From Vicinamibacterales bacterium (GTDB lineage Bacteria > Acidobacteriota > Vicinamibacteria > Vicinamibacterales > UBA2999), in assembly GCA_030680175.1 (NCBI GenBank), contig JAUXWO010000070.1, positions 28,896-92,895 on the forward strand: a DNA stretch of 64,000 bases. Direction: 5' to 3'. The notes below the pieces were generated by a model. That model was not told where the DNA came from and ran no database searches. It saw only the letters and a list, made by a program, of their open reading frames with translations. The position numbers were made by a program, and so were the translations under genes. This document shows, piece by piece, positions 61,351 through 64,000 of the stretch (positions are counted from its first letter, which is position 1; each line of letters starts with the position of its first letter).

Positions 61351-62448
61351 TCAGCGGCCGTCATGCGCCACGACGAGCGCGTCGCGCGCGGGGACTTCGA
61401 GATAGACGAGATCGTCGGCGTCGAGGCCCGTGCGCCCGAAGGCGCGCACGGTGAGCCGCGTGTCGAGACCCGGCACGGCCACCACGACATGATCGATCTC
61501 GCCGAGGAACGCCGTCCGCACCACGCGGGCGGCGATGCCGGCGGGGCCGGCGACCAGGCGGACGTGCTCGGGCCGCAGGCACACGGAGGCGGCGGCGCCC
61601 TCGGGCAGCGCGGGGGCCGCGAAGGCGCCGAGCGGCGTCTCGACGCGGCCCGACCGGCAGGTGCCCGGCAGTTCGTTGATGTCACTGAAGAAGCGCGCGG
61701 CGAAGAGCGTGGCCGGCCGTGTGTAGAGGTCCTCGGCCTCGCCGCACTGGACGAGCCGCCCCTCGTGCAGCAGGGCGATCCGGTCGGCGGCGCGCATCGC
61801 CTCGTCCGGGTCATGCGTCACGAAGATCGTCGTGGTCGCCGTCTCGCGCAGCAGGTCGAGCGTCTCCTCGCGCACCTGATCGCGCAGCCGGCCGTCGAGG
61901 CTCGAGAACGGCTCATCCATGAGCAGGACGCGGGGCGCGGGGGCCAGCGCACGCGCCAGCGCGACGCGCTGCCGCTCGCCGCCGGAGAGCGTGTGCGGAT
62001 ACTGGCCGGCGTAGCGCGCCAGGCCCACGCGCTCGAGCAGGCCGGCGACGATGCGCCCCGCCTCGGCAGGCGGGCGGCCGCGCAGGCCGAACCGGACGTT
62101 GTCGGCAATGGTGAGGTGCGGGAACAGGGCGTAGTCCTGGAAGACCATCCCCACCTGCCGCGCCTCGGGCTCGACGAACCGGCCGGGGCCGGCCACCTCG
62201 ACGCCGTCGATCAGGATCCGGCCCTCGGAGGGGCGCTCGATGCCGGCGACCAGGCGCAGCAGGGTGGACTTGCCCGACCCCGACGGCCCCAGCAGGCAGA
62301 CGATCTCGCCCTCGGCCACCGCGAGCGACACCCCGGACAGGGCGGCGGTGCGGCCGTAATGCAGGCTGACGCCCTCGAGGGCGACGCGCGTGGGTGCGGC
62401 CACGGGGCGGGCGGCTACGGCCGCCGCCGTATTGAGATCCAGTCTCAT
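61351..62448 (-). CDS. fbpC: Ferric iron ABC transporter, ATPase
   Basis: A 365-residue ATPase. It has Walker A GPSGSGKST (residues 54-62), the Q-loop VGMVFQDYALFPHLT, the signature LSGGERQRVALARAL, Walker B RVLLMDEPFSSLD and the H-loop VTHDPDEA, then a TOBE_2 domain (SVCLRPEHVRLV). It is first in the operon. The start ATG has no Shine-Dalgarno and lies 7 nt after TACTAT, so it is probably leaderless. Confidence 0.93.
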   Translation of the reverse strand: MRLDLNTAAAVAARPVAAPTRVALEGVSLHYGRTAALSGVSLAVAEGEIVCLLGPSGSGKSTLLRLVAGIERPSEGRILIDGVEVAGPGRFVEPEARQVGMVFQDYALFPHLTIADNVRFGLRGRPPAEAGRIVAGLLERVGLARYAGQYPHTLSGGERQRVALARALAPAPRVLLMDEPFSSLDGRLRDQVREETLDLLRETATTTIFVTHDPDEAMRAADRIALLHEGRLVQCGEAEDLYTRPATLFAARFFSDINELPGTCRSGRVETPLGAFAAPALPEGAAASVCLRPEHVRLVAGPAGIAARVVRTAFLGEIDHVVVAVPGLDTRLTVRAFGRTGLDADDLVYLEVPARDALVVAHDGR

Positions 62449-62461
62449 TATTGCGATAGTA
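62449..62461 (-). promoter_or_regulatory. fbp operon -10 box and leaderless start
   Basis: On the minus strand TACTAT (62461-62456) is followed by seven bases and then the fbpC ATG, placing the transcription start at or next to the start codon. The -35 is poor, which suggests activator control. No classic Fur 19-mer is evident. The short divergent interval to the deacetylase gene would be shared. Confidence 0.5.
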
Positions 62462-62507
62462 TGACGGAAGGCCTCCTTCGGGGAAGAGGCAATTCCGGGA
62501 GCCTCGA

Positions 62508-63266
62508 ATGATCTGGCTACTCCTTGCCGCCCTCACCGCGGTGTTCCTGACCCACACCGCCCCCTTCCCGTTTCTGCTCGAGCGGTTCGCGCCGGCGGAC
62601 TCCATCTGGCGCATGCCGGACACCGACCCGCCCCGCGTCTACCTGACGTACGACGACGGGCCGAATCCGGCGGCGACGCCGGCGCTGCTCGATGCCCTCG
62701 CCGAGGACGGGGCGCGCGCCACCTTCTTCCTGATCGACGACCACCTCACCGCGGCCACCGCCCCGATCGTCCGCCGCATGTTCGAGGAGGGCCACGCCGT
62801 GGCGCTCCATGCCGGCACACGCGCGCTGATGCTCGCGGCCCCCGAGGACCTCGCCGCCCACCTGCTCGGCAACGCCTCGCGGATCGAAGAGCTGGCCGGT
62901 CACCGGCCGTGCGCGCTCTTCCGCCCCCATGCCGGGTGGCGCAGCGGCACGATGTACGAAGGACTCGCCGAGATCGACCACCGGCTTGTCGGCTGGAGCT
63001 GGGGCCTGTGGGACTGGCACTGGTACCGCACGCCCGACGGCCAGGAGATCGCGCGGCGGCTCGCCCGCGGCGTCGACCCCGGCGACATCATCGTCATGCA
63101 CGATGGCGACCACGCGCGCCAGGGTGCGGCGCGCGACTACACGGTCGAGGCCACCCGCGCGCTCGTGCCGGCGCTCGCACGGCGGGGCTACGTGTTCGAC
63201 GTGCTGTGCACGACGACGGCGATGCCTGCCGATGAAGGGCCCGCCGCCGGCATGGGAACTCCGTAG
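62508..63266 (+). CDS. Polysaccharide deacetylase family protein (degenerate metal site)
   Basis: A 252-residue NodB-fold protein with an N-terminal hydrophobic anchor. Motif 1 TYDDGPN (Asp49-Asp50) is intact, motif 3 RPHAGWRSG and motif 5 IVMHDGD are present, and WSWGLWDWHW is motif 4-like. Motif 2, usually HxxxH, reads HAGTR (His101, Arg105), so one metal ligand is missing. It may be inactive, use a different ligand, or act on a changed substrate. It is divergent from the fbp operon. Confidence 0.82.
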   Translation: MIWLLLAALTAVFLTHTAPFPFLLERFAPADSIWRMPDTDPPRVYLTYDDGPNPAATPALLDALAEDGARATFFLIDDHLTAATAPIVRRMFEEGHAVALHAGTRALMLAAPEDLAAHLLGNASRIEELAGHRPCALFRPHAGWRSGTMYEGLAEIDHRLVGWSWGLWDWHWYRTPDGQEIARRLARGVDPGDIIVMHDGDHARQGAARDYTVEATRALVPALARRGYVFDVLCTTTAMPADEGPAAGMGTP

Positions 63267-63412
63267 ACGCCGAGCGCGGCACCCCCGGCGGGCGTCGGCG
63301 CGGCCCCACGACCGTGACGGCACCGACGAGGTGCTGTCCGGCCTCCCCGTCATGGCCGAGGCGCGCGTCCGGTCGGCGGGCACCCGGCCGGCTGTGAGAG
63401 AATTCGCGGGTC

Positions 63413-64000
63413 GTGCCGCGCAGCCCTGCCCTAGTCGCCCTCGCGGCCGGAGTCCGGGCGCGCGCGCGGATCACGCCAGCGCACGCCCCCCTCGCACTCC
63501 TCCTGGCCATCGCCACCACCGTCGTCGCGGTCTCACAGAACGAATGGACCGCCGCCGGCTCAGACGCGTACGCGTATGTCACGCAGGCGGACCTGCTGCG
63601 GCAGGGGCGTCTGAGCGTCCCCGCGGGTATCCCCGATCACATGCCGTGGCCGAATGCGCTGGCCACGCTGACGCCGCTCGGGCATGGCCCCGCGCACGGC
63701 GGCACGGCGCTGGCGCCGATCACCTCGCCCGGTTTCCCGCTCCTGATGGCGAGCGCCGCGATGGTGGCCGGGCACTGCGCGCAGTTCGTCGTCGCACCGC
63801 TCGCGGCGGGCGTGCTCATCTGGACGACGGTCCTCATCGGCCGGCGCGCGGGCGGCGCGGGCCTCGGCCTTGGCGCGGCGTGGCTCGTGGCGACGAGCCC
63901 CGTGCTGCTCCTGATGGCGAAGTCGGTGATGAGCGACGTGCCGGCGGCGGCGGCCTGGGCGACGGTCGTGGCGGCAGCGCTCGCGGCAGCGGCGCCCCCC
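63413..64000 (+). CDS. GT39-like multi-pass membrane protein, N-terminal part (runs off right edge)
   Basis: The first 196 residues are visible, from a GTG at 63413. A basic N-terminus leads to helix 1 (PLALLLAIATTVVAVSQN) and then AGSDAYAYVTQADLLRQGRL, a motif typical of glycosyltransferase-39/DUF-type (ArnT-like) membrane proteins, with further hydrophobic helices and AKSVMSDVPAAAAW, a second characteristic loop. The rest of the gene is outside the window. It is probably a lipid-linked sugar transferase, by family resemblance only. Confidence 0.7.
   Translation, partial: MPRSPALVALAAGVRARARITPAHAPLALLLAIATTVVAVSQNEWTAAGSDAYAYVTQADLLRQGRLSVPAGIPDHMPWPNALATLTPLGHGPAHGGTALAPITSPGFPLLMASAAMVAGHCAQFVVAPLAAGVLIWTTVLIGRRAGGAGLGLGAAWLVATSPVLLLMAKSVMSDVPAAAAWATVVAAALAAAAPP

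Overview
This is a 64 kb stretch of a GC-rich (roughly 70% G+C) bacterial chromosome. The gene families point to an Acidobacteriota genome, most likely of the Vicinamibacteria type. The main markers are a PadR regulator next to a duplicated 'ADOP' permease, a DUF1592/DUF1552 pair, large Oar-like TonB receptors, S9 peptidases, LVIVD-repeat proteins and PQQ-type propellers. That placement is inferred from gene families only; the window has no rRNA. Most genes encode secreted, lipid-anchored or membrane proteins, as expected of a soil or sediment degrader that takes up and breaks down macromolecules.

Layout. 1-8.0 kb: an MFS transporter (cut by the left edge), a TPR protein, a PQQ dehydrogenase, a large zinc metalloprotease and tRNA-Lys. 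8.2-15.5 kb: a lipoprotein metzincin, a sterol-desaturase-family membrane protein, a DUF1028 lipoprotein, a padR-ADOP operon with a visible promoter and operator, and a small membrane protein. 15.6-22.8 kb: a rearranged island with an intact hipBA toxin-antitoxin pair, a collagen-like secreted protein, a DUF2511 lipoprotein, decayed copies of the hipA 3' end, and a universal stress protein / PEP synthase / OsmC cluster. 22.8-33.7 kb: an S9 peptidase, proline dehydrogenase, an NAD-dependent epimerase, a DUF1592-DUF1552-ankyrin cluster and an NHL propeller. 33.9-41.7 kb: two more extracellular metalloproteases, small lipoprotein and zinc-ribbon genes, a WYL regulator, a putative copper TonB receptor, CsbD and small proteins. 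41.7-50.9 kb: a minus-strand block of Oar-like TonB receptor, S9 peptidase and Ser/Thr kinase with TPRs, then zinc-ribbon genes. 51-58.5 kb: a translationally coupled LVIVD-DUF305-LVIVD operon flanked by propeller proteins. 58.6-62.4 kb: an fbpC-fbpA-fbpB ferric-iron ABC importer operon. The right end has a polysaccharide deacetylase and the start of a multi-pass GT39-like membrane protein.

The intergenic DNA is as notable as the genes. A 7-bp-period repeat family (classes CTNTCRG and CGAANRG) occurs at seven places, mostly within about 25 nt of stop codons; several arrays switch strand half-way so that they could fold back. A separate 9-bp tandem array lies at 4.85-5.06 kb. A 114-bp inverted-repeat element (34-bp perfect arms) at 56.85 kb has two solo arms elsewhere, one of which supplies the last codons and stop of fbpB. 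The strongest candidates for something undescribed are the heptamer arrays, the reciprocal DUF2511/hipA duplication, and the LVIVD-DUF305-LVIVD operon.
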